Source: a virus
Reading direction: 5' to 3' (one strand)
DNA length: 21,725 bases
IMG/VR virus record: IMGVR_UViG_3300027529_000026
Location: 1 to 21,725 of that record
The notes under the pieces are model-generated. The model was not told where the DNA came from. It saw only the letters and a program-made list of their open reading frames with translations, and searched no databases. The position numbers were made by a program, and so were the translations under genes. This document shows, one piece after another, positions 6,316 to 12,339 of the stretch. Position 1 is the stretch's first letter, and every line of letters begins with the position of its first letter.

Positions 6316-6414
6316 CTATTTGCGTTTACGACCGTGTCTGCGTTCGTATTCAATACCTATGCGATAGATCCATACGCCTGCCACGATCAACACTAAGCCC
6401 GTAACGATATTCAT
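6316..6414 (-). CDS. 32-residue membrane peptide
   Basis: The frame runs from ATG at 6412-6414 to TAG at 6316-6318. It starts MNIVTGLVLIVAGVWIY and ends in a basic tail, RRHGRKRK, so it is a single hydrophobic helix with a cytoplasmic anchor. The start shares TAATG with the stop of the preceding minus-strand gene, which is the main evidence that it is translated. It is convergent with the 45-residue membrane gene, with only 22 bases between their stops. Function is unknown. Confidence 0.55.
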   Translation of the reverse strand: MNIVTGLVLIVAGVWIYRIGIEYERRHGRKRK

Positions 6415-6944
6415 TATGCTTTGCCCTTCTTGCAGAAGTCAATGTATTTGGTCATTACGAAGTCTACAAACTCTGATCGTATGGTCGCTTCACCATCGTC
6501 AATCATGGTGAACTCAGGTAAACCATTGTCGTTGTAAACATATTTCACACACTTGCCTGCACTACCACCGTGATACCCGTAGGTCGCTACAGTCAATGCT
6601 TCTGACACAGGTGTATCAGGGTTGTTCTTATACTCACGCTCTAGATCACCTCTCTGATAACCCGTGAGACTCTCCAACTTTTTGAGACGAACATAACTAT
6701 CTACAACGATACTTACAGTGTCAAACTCATCTAAACCGTCATTGTATGCGTCACTCAACACTGTAGGTAACGACTCAAAGGGGTGACCATTGAGACCACT
6801 CTGACGACATTCAAATAGGTCGCCCTTCTGAAACACAACGAATGACTGCATATCAGTAATGCCATTATCCTCTGTGCATATCTCTGTCTTGCGAAGTTGT
6901 GCGATCTTTACGATCTTCTCTGCCTCTATGTCTATGTCCATCAT
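6414..6944 (-). CDS. Phage protein of unknown function
   Basis: No family is recognised in this 176-residue acidic protein. An N-terminal helix precedes a beta segment (SFVVFQKGDLFECRQSG), a central acidic region and a C-terminal helix (EFVDFVMTKYIDFCKKGKA). It has three cysteines but no clear metal motif. A longer reading from 6986 would overlap the preceding gene by 40 bases; the ATG at 6944 is preferred because it lies two bases after that gene's TAA (6947-6949). A second ATG (6941) follows at once. It is the third member of the small-gene operon driven by the promoter at 7187-7215. Confidence 0.7.
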   Translation of the reverse strand: MMDIDIEAEKIVKIAQLRKTEICTEDNGITDMQSFVVFQKGDLFECRQSGLNGHPFESLPTVLSDAYNDGLDEFDTVSIVVDSYVRLKKLESLTGYQRGDLEREYKNNPDTPVSEALTVATYGYHGGSAGKCVKYVYNDNGLPEFTMIDDGEATIRSEFVDFVMTKYIDFCKKGKA

Positions 6945-6946
6945 TG

Positions 6947-7108
6947 TTATACCCGTGTGCTCCTTTTGCGTGTGATCGCACGACATGCTGTCAATGCTTG
7001 CTCTCTAGTGTCATGTGTAGACAACGGCATATTGCCACACTGTGTGTCTATTACTAGCCACTTAGTGGAAGGGTATCTATCAGGTGATATGTCGTATCTG
7101 TAGTTCAT
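6947..7108 (-). CDS. 53-residue protein of unknown function
   Basis: The frame starts at ATG 7108, four bases after an AGGAG ribosome-binding site, and ends at TAA 6947-6949. The product has a beta segment (STKWLVIDTQCGNMPL), a helix (HDTREQALTACRAI) and a basic end. It looks like a small folded domain, not a membrane protein. Its ATG overlaps the stop of the 24-residue gene as ATGA and its own stop precedes the next start by two bases, so it is embedded in an operon. No family is recognised. Confidence 0.6.
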   Translation of the reverse strand: MNYRYDISPDRYPSTKWLVIDTQCGNMPLSTHDTREQALTACRAITRKRSTRV

Positions 7109-7179
7109 TGTGCTCCTATGAGTAGGACGATCATGGCTATTGCCATTGTTGCTATGCCTAGTAGTGCATCTGCTGTCAT
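7105..7179 (-). CDS. 24-residue leaderless membrane peptide
   Basis: The frame from ATG 7179 to TGA 7105-7107 encodes a peptide beginning MTADALLGIATMAIAM and continuing hydrophobic to the end, a minimal single transmembrane helix. Two facts support translation: a near-perfect promoter (7187-7215) whose -10 ends exactly seven bases before the ATG, and an ATGA overlap with the next gene. Codons end mainly in A or C, like most genes of the window. It could be a real micropeptide, or a leader whose translation couples the downstream genes to a leaderless start. Confidence 0.55.
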   Translation of the reverse strand: MTADALLGIATMAIAMIVLLIGAQ

Positions 7180-7186
7180 GTGTCTA

Positions 7187-7215
7187 ACTATATAACAGTA
7201 CAGAGTATATGTCAA
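7187..7215 (-). promoter_or_regulatory. Near-consensus leaderless promoter (TTGACA-17-TATAGT)
   Basis: On the minus strand TTGACA (plus 7210-7215) and TATAGT (plus 7187-7192) are 17 bases apart, and the -10 ends seven bases before the ATG at 7179. The geometry equals that of the promoter at 4895-4923. It should drive the 24-, 53-, 176- and 32-residue genes. Confidence 0.85.
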
Positions 7216-7286
7216 GTATCCCTACACCCATAGCACCCGTAGCACTAAAAACGATCAAACAAAGAGACCCCAACAAACACACAGGG

Positions 7287-7505
7287 CTAACGAACAACAG
7301 TCCACCTCATGCCATAAGACCTACGCACCGCATTAGCCCTCAACTTACGAGACCTCTCAGGCTCAGGCAACGACTCATACAGAGCAACACGCTGACGATT
7401 CTTACGCTCACGCTCATACTCCCTACGCCTCTCACGCTTAGCCCTCGTATCCTCACGATGACAGCGTTGCCACTCCCTATGATCTGCAATGTTTTTGTAA
7501 GGCAC
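7287..7505 (-). CDS. Highly basic MPYKN-type small protein
   Basis: The product starts MPYKNIADHREWQRCHRE and continues as a strongly charged arginine/glutamate-rich helix (about 20-50) before RANAVRRSYGMRW. Starts of the MPYKDxxKRREYQR type are frequent in small phage and bacterial proteins thought to bind nucleic acid, often near HNH genes. The GTG at 7505 is preferred over a TTG at 7541: it gives this typical N-terminus and has AGGGGG four bases upstream. Almost all codons end in G or T, opposite to the adjacent minus-strand genes. Its first 29 bases overlap the upstream membrane ORF in another frame. Role unknown. Confidence 0.6.
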   Translation of the reverse strand: MPYKNIADHREWQRCHREDTRAKRERRREYERERKNRQRVALYESLPEPERSRKLRANAVRRSYGMRWTVVR

Positions 7506-7653
7506 AACACCCCCTATACAAAACAAAAACAATAAAAACAATCACAACACTTGCAACAACCTCCTCAAAATGCAAAACAAACACAAAATGCAACAACTGC
7601 AAAACCCAATACACAGCAACCATCACAAACAACAAAGGCACAAGCACACGCAT
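7477..7653 (-). CDS. Possible 58-residue two-helix membrane protein
   Basis: The frame runs from ATG 7653 to TAG 7477-7479. It starts MRVLVPLLFVMVAVYWVLQL and has two hydrophobic spans (about 3-27 and 32-46) separated by HFEE, then a cysteine-containing basic end. The hairpin-with-antiholin look is possible but unproven. G/T-rich DNA tends to produce valine, leucine and phenylalanine runs by chance, so this could be an artefact; the ribosome-binding site is weak (AAGGG seven bases upstream) and the end overlaps the next start by 29 bases. It shares the G/T-ending codons of that gene. Confidence 0.4.
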   Translation of the reverse strand: MRVLVPLLFVMVAVYWVLQLLHFVFVLHFEEVVASVVIVFIVFVLYRGCCALQKHCRS

Positions 7654-7658
7654 CACAA

Positions 7659-7679
7659 AACCCTTACAACATAAGGGTT
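7659..7679. terminator. Short hairpin upstream of the membrane ORF
   Basis: AACCCTTA (7659-7666) and TAAGGGTT (7672-7679) form eight pairs around five bases. On the minus strand TTGTG follows the stem, a poor U-tract. It lies just after the end of the 7790-12753 gene run and may weakly terminate it or structure the start of the next gene. Confidence 0.4.
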
Positions 7680-7688
7680 GTATGACAG

Positions 7689-7717
7689 TGACAGCAGGTT
7701 GCTAAGCGGGGCTGTCA
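7689..7717. repeat. Inverted repeat TGACAGC-N15-GCTGTCA
   Basis: TGACAGC (7689-7695) and GCTGTCA (7711-7717) are perfect inverted copies with GCTAAGC between them; TGACAG is also doubled directly at 7683-7694. The site lies in the 136-base gap (7654-7789) between two blocks with opposite codon habits. It could be an operator, a stem in the trailing RNA or a recombination scar. The rest of the gap, including an A-rich stretch on the minus strand, holds no gene I can support. Confidence 0.4.
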
Positions 7718-7789
7718 ACCTTTTGCACTCTCTCTGTAGCCGGGGGCGGTCATGCGACATATTTTTTGGTTCCGTTTTGTTTTTTAGGT

Positions 7790-8119
7790 TTATCTGTCTG
7801 GGGTCTGTTGGGGTGTGTCTGCGTGGTGGATCATGTTTAGGCAGGTGAGGTATCCGATTGTGTCTAGGAGTGTGTCGTGGTGTAGTTGTCCTTGGTCTAG
7901 GTTGGTTCGTAGTCGTGCGAGTTTGACGGAGACCATGAAGAGGATTGCTTCGTTTATTGTTAGTTCTTTTCCTGTGAGTGTTTGGTAGATGTTGATGACT
8001 TTTGTGTAGTCGTCTTTTGGGTGTCCGTATGTGTTTTGGCGGTCTTGGTTTACGATTTTGTAGGCTTCTTGGAGGATTTCGGTGCCGGGTGTGGGCGTAT
8101 TTTTTTGTGTGGTTGTCAT
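7790..8119 (-). CDS. DUF6378-like phage protein
   Basis: The protein (109 residues) matches the pattern of the DUF6378 family of phage proteins: a helix with ILQEAYKIVNQDRQNTYGHP, then DDYTKVINIYQTLTGKE, a central FMVSVKLARLRT segment and a closing DTIGYLTCLNMI helix. The spacing of DRxxxYGHP, KLARL and D-IGY blocks is characteristic. The fold is all-helical and recalls MazG-like nucleotide hydrolases, but no activity is established. Codons end mainly in A or C. The start lies 12 bases after the preceding stop without a ribosome-binding site. It is the last gene of the long minus-strand run. Confidence 0.75.
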   Translation of the reverse strand: MTTTQKNTPTPGTEILQEAYKIVNQDRQNTYGHPKDDYTKVINIYQTLTGKELTINEAILFMVSVKLARLRTNLDQGQLHHDTLLDTIGYLTCLNMIHHADTPQQTPDR

Positions 8120-8131
8120 GGTCGTTTCGGT

Positions 8132-8455
8132 TTATTTGTTGAGGGACTGTTGGGGGTCGTTTTTCAAAATTTCGCGCGGCGGTTTTGCTTTTTTTAGGGT
8201 TTCGCGTTTTTCTTTGATTTGTGTTTTGTTTGCTTCATAGAATTTGTCGTGGAAGTAGATTGAGGTTTCTAATGCTTTTTCTATTCCTTTGAGTTGGGTT
8301 AATTTTTGATATATGCGATCGGTGTCTGGTGCGTCGCCTTTTTCTTGCAGGGTTTTTGCTAGTTGTTTTCGTTGTTCTGTTACAAGTGCGAGGAGCCCTT
8401 TCATTTGTGGTTCGCTGACATTGAGGGCATATATTTGGCGTTGCCTTTTTCTCAT
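8132..8455 (-). CDS. Basic coiled-coil protein of unknown function
   Basis: The 107-residue product is rich in lysine, glutamine and glutamate and is predicted almost wholly helical, with heptad-like stretches at about 15-55 (MKGLLALVTEQRKQLAKTL) and 75-95. The C-terminal tail is basic with KKAKPPREILK. No family is recognised. The start is ATG 8455 with an AGGAG site seven bases upstream. It lies between a 66-residue unknown and the DUF6378 gene in one operon. Confidence 0.65.
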   Translation of the reverse strand: MRKRQRQIYALNVSEPQMKGLLALVTEQRKQLAKTLQEKGDAPDTDRIYQKLTQLKGIEKALETSIYFHDKFYEANKTQIKEKRETLKKAKPPREILKNDPQQSLNK

Positions 8456-8467
8456 TTTCTGCTCCTG

Positions 8468-8668
8468 TTATAGGTTTACGGGTTGTTTAAATAGTTTTTC
8501 CATTGTTATTCGCTGTTCTAGCATTGTCCAGTGGAAGGTGTCCATGAAGATGTCGCGTTTTGCTTTGTTGCTGAGTACGCGGATTGGGAATAGTCTTTCG
8601 GCTTGTTTGTGAGCCTTTTCTGTTTCTTGGGCTAGGTGGGTGACCCACCATTGTTGGAATTCGTTCAT
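8468..8668 (-). CDS. Small helical protein of unknown function
   Basis: The 66-residue product begins MNEFQQWWVTHLAQETEKAH and is predicted to be two helices without a membrane span. No family is recognised. It starts nine bases after the stop of the PD-(D/E)XK nuclease gene, with AGAAAG as a weak ribosome-binding site, and precedes the coiled-coil gene by 12 bases. Its position next to the nuclease makes an accessory role possible, but nothing in the sequence shows one. Confidence 0.6.
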   Translation of the reverse strand: MNEFQQWWVTHLAQETEKAHKQAERLFPIRVLSNKAKRDIFMDTFHWTMLEQRITMEKLFKQPVNL

Positions 8669-8677
8669 TATGTCTTT

Positions 8678-9211
8678 CTATAGGTGTGTTAGTTGTTGTT
8701 CGTTTAGTTTTAGTCTCGGACCATAACCGTAGTCGGTTTTTTGGGCTTTTGCAAAGAAATTTTGGCGGGTTGTTCCACCGATTATTTGGAACTGTGTGTT
8801 TGTGCCTATGTTTTCCCATTGGTGTTTAGGCTGGTTACACCATACGACTATGCATTGTTCTGTGTCGGGTTTCCATAAACCGTATTTGCAGTGTTCAGGG
8901 TCGTTGATTATCAGGTCTTTTTGGGATGATGTTTTGATCTCAGTTTTTTTGTTGTTTATGATGGTGTCAAAACCGTTGTCTGCGCCTACATAGATTTCCC
9001 AATCTATTTCGGTGTTGTAGTAGCGGGAGATGATCACTTCTCCTGCTTTTCCGAGCATGATGATGCCTTTTTCGGTGGCTCCTGCCGTATATTTGCGGTC
9101 GGTTACTTGGTGTTCGTTTTTGTTTGCTTTGCAGAGGTCGGTGAATCTGCGTAGTTGCAGTACTTCTCGGGCGGTGAGGTGCATCAACGGATATTTAGTA
9201 GCGGTTTCCAT
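8678..9211 (-). CDS. PD-(D/E)XK restriction-endonuclease-like nuclease
   Basis: The 177-residue protein has the full nuclease core: an acidic residue in GKAGE (E58), then GFD (D82), a strand, and EIK (E91, K93), with the typical eight residues between D and E. In this fold those residues bind Mg2+ and cleave phosphodiesters. The C-terminal half (IVVWCNQP, then GTNTQFQIIGGTTRQNFF) continues the sheet. The gene lies 11 bases after the beta-class DNA methyltransferase gene, the layout of a type II restriction-modification pair. Alternatively it is a recombination or host-DNA-degrading nuclease, next to the methylase by chance. Codons end mainly in A or C, as in the methylase gene. Nuclease fold fairly sure, role unsure. 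Confidence 0.7.
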   Translation of the reverse strand: METATKYPLMHLTAREVLQLRRFTDLCKANKNEHQVTDRKYTAGATEKGIIMLGKAGEVIISRYYNTEIDWEIYVGADNGFDTIINNKKTEIKTSSQKDLIINDPEHCKYGLWKPDTEQCIVVWCNQPKHQWENIGTNTQFQIIGGTTRQNFFAKAQKTDYGYGPRLKLNEQQLTHL

Positions 9212-9222
9212 CTCGTTGTAGT

Positions 9223-9960
9223 TTATCTAGCAGGGGACTGTTTTGCTATCTCCACATATTTTTCGTCTATATCGTATCCGATATATTTTCTGCCTAGTTT
9301 TTGGGCTGTTTTTGTGGTTGTCCCTATCCCATTGAAGGGGTCTAGGACGATGTCGTCGGGTTGTGTGGTGAGGAGGATGCAGTTTTCTACTAGTTGTGTT
9401 GGGAATGGTGCGGGGTGGATTGTTTGCCGTTGTGGTGATATGTCCCATATTTCGCCAAGATATTTGGTGTCTATGTTGTCACGGAATGTTTTCGGCTTGT
9501 CTTTGGATAGCCAGTAGATGTGTTCGGTGTTTGGTAGCAGGTGGTCTTTGCGTATGTTCGGGCTGTTTTTGCGGTTCCATATGATCAGTTGATATATGTG
9601 TGCGTTTGTTTTGTGAATGAATTCTGTGGGTAGCCGTGCTTGGTTGTTGTGTCGGCGTGGTTTGTGGTTAAAAAAGATGGATCCGTCTGGTGTGATTACA
9701 CGGTGTAGTTCGTTGATGATTTCTATTATCCAGTTTTGGTATTCGTTTTCTGGCATGTTGTCGTGGTATTCGTTGTAGTCAATATTGTGTTTTTGCCAGA
9801 TTTGGTTGCTGTTTTGTGTTTTGCCGTTTTGGATACCTTTTTTGTTGTATGGCGGTGATGTGATGACGGTGTTTATTGTGTTGTCGGGAATTGTTTTGAG
9901 TTCTTGTAGGGCGTCCCCACATTTTATAAAGTTGGTCTCCACGCGTTTAAGTTTATCCAT
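9223..9960 (-). CDS. Site-specific DNA methyltransferase, beta class
   Basis: This enzyme transfers a methyl group from S-adenosylmethionine to the exocyclic amine of cytosine (N4) or adenine (N6) in DNA. The order of motifs defines the beta class: catalytic TSPPY (34-38) comes first, and the SAM-binding DPFNGIGTT (207-215) near the C-terminus. HPAPFP (182-187) is the typical motif just before the SAM site. SPPY, not DPPY, slightly favours N4-cytosine. At 245 residues it is a compact, complete enzyme. Its start overlaps the end of the Rossmann gene by eight bases. It could protect phage DNA from host restriction or partner the adjacent PD-(D/E)XK nuclease. Confidence 0.9.
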   Translation of the reverse strand: MDKLKRVETNFIKCGDALQELKTIPDNTINTVITSPPYNKKGIQNGKTQNSNQIWQKHNIDYNEYHDNMPENEYQNWIIEIINELHRVITPDGSIFFNHKPRRHNNQARLPTEFIHKTNAHIYQLIIWNRKNSPNIRKDHLLPNTEHIYWLSKDKPKTFRDNIDTKYLGEIWDISPQRQTIHPAPFPTQLVENCILLTTQPDDIVLDPFNGIGTTTKTAQKLGRKYIGYDIDEKYVEIAKQSPAR

Positions 9961-10492
9961 CGTGGGACTGTTGGAACGGTTCTCTGTTGACCGTTTTTGC
10001 GTTTCGTTTAGTTTTTTCTATATACCATATTGTGTTGGCAAATAGTTTTTCTGCTTCATCTGCATGTTCACCTGAGAGGATCATTAGGTGGGTGTCTGAT
10101 GTTTTTGGCAGTATGTCAAACGGGTAGCCCTGTAAAGCACCTTCTACATATCGGCTGTTGGACATTTCCATTAGGAAACGCCAATCTTTTTCTTCTTGTG
10201 GGGTGTGTAGGGAGTTGAAGTCTATGTATAGACCGTCGTATGGTTGTGCGAGCACTACTTGTGATGCTGTGTTGAATGCGATTCCTTGTGTCCCGATGCA
10301 AATGATTGTGTCGCATTCTTGTACAAGGTTTTTGATAGATGGCAGTTCTATTATTCCTGCTTGTTTTGCGAGTGTAACTGTTTCGGGTTTTCTGCTTCGG
10401 CTAGCAAAATATGTCTTGTTTCCGTTGGCGTTGAGGGTAAGCGCAAGTGTGCGACCCATTTTGCCGGGTGAGATTATCCCGATATGGTTCAT
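9953..10492 (-). CDS. Truncated 6PGDH-like NAD(P)-binding protein
   Basis: The 179-residue product is a lone Rossmann domain of the 6-phosphogluconate/3-hydroxyisobutyrate dehydrogenase superfamily. It begins MNHIGIISPGKMGRTLALTL, with the dinucleotide loop G-x-I-x-P-G-x-M-G, and continues with TYFASRSR after the second strand and CDTIICIG at the fourth. Family enzymes have about 290 residues with a C-terminal helical domain carrying the catalytic lysine; that domain is missing. The protein may need a partner, bind a cofactor only, or be a decayed enzyme. The start is ATG 10492, overlapping the previous stop as ATGA, not the upstream TTG 10498. It sits between an unknown and the methyltransferase. 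Confidence 0.7.
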   Translation of the reverse strand: MNHIGIISPGKMGRTLALTLNANGNKTYFASRSRKPETVTLAKQAGIIELPSIKNLVQECDTIICIGTQGIAFNTASQVVLAQPYDGLYIDFNSLHTPQEEKDWRFLMEMSNSRYVEGALQGYPFDILPKTSDTHLMILSGEHADEAEKLFANTIWYIEKTKRNAKTVNREPFQQSHDG

Positions 10493-10794
10493 CGCCAAGG
10501 TGTGGTGTTGTCTCGCATTTTGTAAAGCGCGTCATTGATGGCAAGGTTTTTCCCGAATGTGTTTAGTGCGTGTATTACTCCTAGCGGTTCAGGGAAGCCT
10601 AGTTTTTTCGCGACTGTGTTTAGAGTTTTTTGGTTTATTTCTTGCCAAGCGGCAATGACTGCTTGCGCTCCTGTATTTTTTTCTGTGTAATAGTTATTGG
10701 CGATGATATCTACGCCTTGGGTTTCCCACAGTTCTGGATCATGTTTTTCTAGCAGTGGGACATAAGTTAGGTGTGGTTCTGTATTTTCGCTCAT
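10489..10794 (-). CDS. Small protein of unknown function in the SDR operon
   Basis: I do not recognise a family in these 101 residues. The C-terminal two thirds is helical (AQAVIAAWQEINQKTLNTV then EPLGVIHALNTFGKNLAIND), and there is no membrane span or cysteine pair. Its ATG overlaps the stop of the active SDR gene as ATGA and its stop overlaps the next start in the same way, so it is made together with the two oxidoreductases on either side. A subunit or substrate-carrier role is possible but not shown. Confidence 0.65.
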   Translation of the reverse strand: MSENTEPHLTYVPLLEKHDPELWETQGVDIIANNYYTEKNTGAQAVIAAWQEINQKTLNTVAKKLGFPEPLGVIHALNTFGKNLAINDALYKMRDNTTPWR

Positions 10795-11543
10795 CGTATG
10801 TTGTTTACTCCTCCGTCAACTACGAGTGTTGACCCTAGAACATAATCTCCTGCCTGCGAGGCGAGATATACGACTGCTCCTGTGATGTCATCTGGTGACC
10901 CTGTGCGCCCGACTGGTATTTGCTCTGACGTTTTGTGCGCATAGTCTCGTGCTTGTCTATTCATGTTTGACGGGAACGCTCCGGGGCAGATTGCGTTCAT
11001 AGAAATACCATCTTTGATGAGGTCTAACGACATTTGGCGTGTCATGTGAAGCAGTCCTGCTTTGCTTGCATGGTATCCGTATGTTCTATCTCTGTCTATT
11101 GACAAACCATTTATTGATGAGATGTTAATTACTTTTGATAGTCGTTTATTGGTTTCATATGATTTTTTCAAAAGTTTGTGCATGCGTTGTGTGAAAAAGA
11201 GCGGAGTTTTCATATTCAGATCAACAACTTGATCCCATTGTCTTTCGCTGAACTCTTCAAATGATGGTGCCCCACCACTGATGCCAGCGTTATTCACAAG
11301 GATGTCTATATGTTTTTCTGTTTCTTCTATTTTTGAGACCGCTTCGTCTATCCCTTCAAGTGTAAGCAGATCTGCTTTTATGAAGGTAACTCTTGTTCTT
11401 TCAGCAACAGGCTCATGAACGGATATGTCGTACACTCGGTCGCATCCGTTGCCAACTAGCCCTTTAACAAGCATTTCGCCGATTCCGCTTGACCCACCTG
11501 TCACAACAGCGACACGACCGTCTAGTGAAAAAATGTTTCTCAT
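10791..11543 (-). CDS. Classical short-chain dehydrogenase/reductase (RhlG/FabG-like)
   Basis: This NAD(P)-dependent oxidoreductase interconverts a hydroxyl and a keto group; the substrate is unknown. All classical SDR elements are intact: cofactor loop TGGSSGIG (15-22), NNAG (84-87), N110, the catalytic serine in INISS (S143), and YHASK (Y157, K161). After the active site comes PGAFPSNM, and the C-terminus ends GSTLVVDGGV as in FabG-type enzymes. The opening FSLDGRVAVVTGG and PGxFPSxM recall RhlG-type 3-oxoacyl reductases of glycolipid synthesis. The start overlaps the stop of the degenerate SDR gene as ATGA. Normal length (250). Likely cytoplasmic homo- or heterotetramer. Confidence 0.92.
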   Translation of the reverse strand: MRNIFSLDGRVAVVTGGSSGIGEMLVKGLVGNGCDRVYDISVHEPVAERTRVTFIKADLLTLEGIDEAVSKIEETEKHIDILVNNAGISGGAPSFEEFSERQWDQVVDLNMKTPLFFTQRMHKLLKKSYETNKRLSKVINISSINGLSIDRDRTYGYHASKAGLLHMTRQMSLDLIKDGISMNAICPGAFPSNMNRQARDYAHKTSEQIPVGRTGSPDDITGAVVYLASQAGDYVLGSTLVVDGGVNNIR

Positions 11544-12331
11544 CCGCGGATTTCCGATACACCGCCGTCTACAACTATGTGTGTTCCAACACAGTAATCA
11601 CCAGCACGGGAAGCAAGGTATGTGATCGCCGCAACGATGTCGTCTTTGTGCCCGAGGCGTTTTGCGGGAATTCGTTGTGTTACTTGAAGCCTGTTCGCTG
11701 GGTTCACCTCATTGGGTGTTGTATTGAACAGTCCGACAGTGATTGATGAAACAACAATTTTATGGCGAATGTATTGCACAGCAAAAGATTTTGACGCATG
11801 GTTAATCCCTGCATTGCTTGAACTGAAAGCAAAGTTCGCTACCTGTGGCGGGTTTATTCCGTCAACCGTGGAAATGTTGATTACTTTCCCGTACATCTGT
11901 TCTGTTGAGATGCTTGTCCCCTCGTCAGGGTTCGTTGACGCTTTGAGCAGGGGAAGGAATTTTTCGGTTATTTTGATTGGTGCTTCTAGGTTGTATTTTA
12001 TTACCTCTTCCCAGCCTTCAGAGTTGTAAAGGGAAGAGTTGACAAGAATGTTGATGCTCGGTTCAAGGGCGCTAATTTCACAAAAAAGTTTTTCTCGTCC
12101 TTCTTCGGTGGTTATGTCGCACTGTATATGAATAATTTTTTTGTAGATTTCATCAAGTTGTGATTGCTCTTCCTCGTCCAAGACTGTGCGAGGGGTGCAT
12201 GGTTCCTTGTCGGCAACATAGACGCGTTTTGCACCTTGTTCTGCCAAACCTTCGGCAATCATCCAGCCGTATCCAGTGAGACCACAGGTAAGCAGGGCAA
12301 CACGGTTGTCTAAAGAAAATAGTGTGCTCAT
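11540..12331 (-). CDS. Degenerate SDR lacking the catalytic triad (pseudoenzyme)
   Basis: The 263-residue protein is clearly an SDR (opening FSLDNRVALLTCG, ending HIVVDGGVSEIRG) and is related to its downstream neighbour. Aligning the two shows that the active site is gone: S143 becomes T155, Y157 becomes F169 and K161 becomes N173, and NNAG is replaced by NSSL (98-101). The cofactor loop is altered to TCGLTGYG (15-22). N114 and the C-terminal oligomerisation segment remain. The reading frame is intact, so this looks like a maintained non-catalytic partner, not a broken gene. AGGAG lies six bases before the ATG. It overlaps the active SDR gene by ATGA, suiting equal synthesis of a heteromer. 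Confidence 0.85.
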   Translation of the reverse strand: MSTLFSLDNRVALLTCGLTGYGWMIAEGLAEQGAKRVYVADKEPCTPRTVLDEEEQSQLDEIYKKIIHIQCDITTEEGREKLFCEISALEPSINILVNSSLYNSEGWEEVIKYNLEAPIKITEKFLPLLKASTNPDEGTSISTEQMYGKVINISTVDGINPPQVANFAFSSSNAGINHASKSFAVQYIRHKIVVSSITVGLFNTTPNEVNPANRLQVTQRIPAKRLGHKDDIVAAITYLASRAGDYCVGTHIVVDGGVSEIRG

Positions 12332-12339
12332 TGTTTCTC

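Noticed and set aside
7209-7535. Plus-strand ORF of 108 codons antisense to the basic MPYKN protein
   Set aside because: It reads as low-complexity proline/threonine/leucine text from an A/C-rich strand, while the minus strand gives a typical phage protein start and a plausible charged helix.
7542-7680. A/C-rich low-complexity stretch as CRISPR-like or satellite repeat
   Set aside because: There are no regular repeats or equal spacers; the pattern is composition bias (CAAAACAAACAC-like text) and overlaps a possible membrane ORF on the other strand.
8313-10538. Several plus-strand cysteine/phenylalanine/valine-rich ORFs
   Set aside because: All lie opposite well-supported minus-strand genes (methyltransferase, nuclease, Rossmann protein) and their composition is that of complemented A/C-ending codons.
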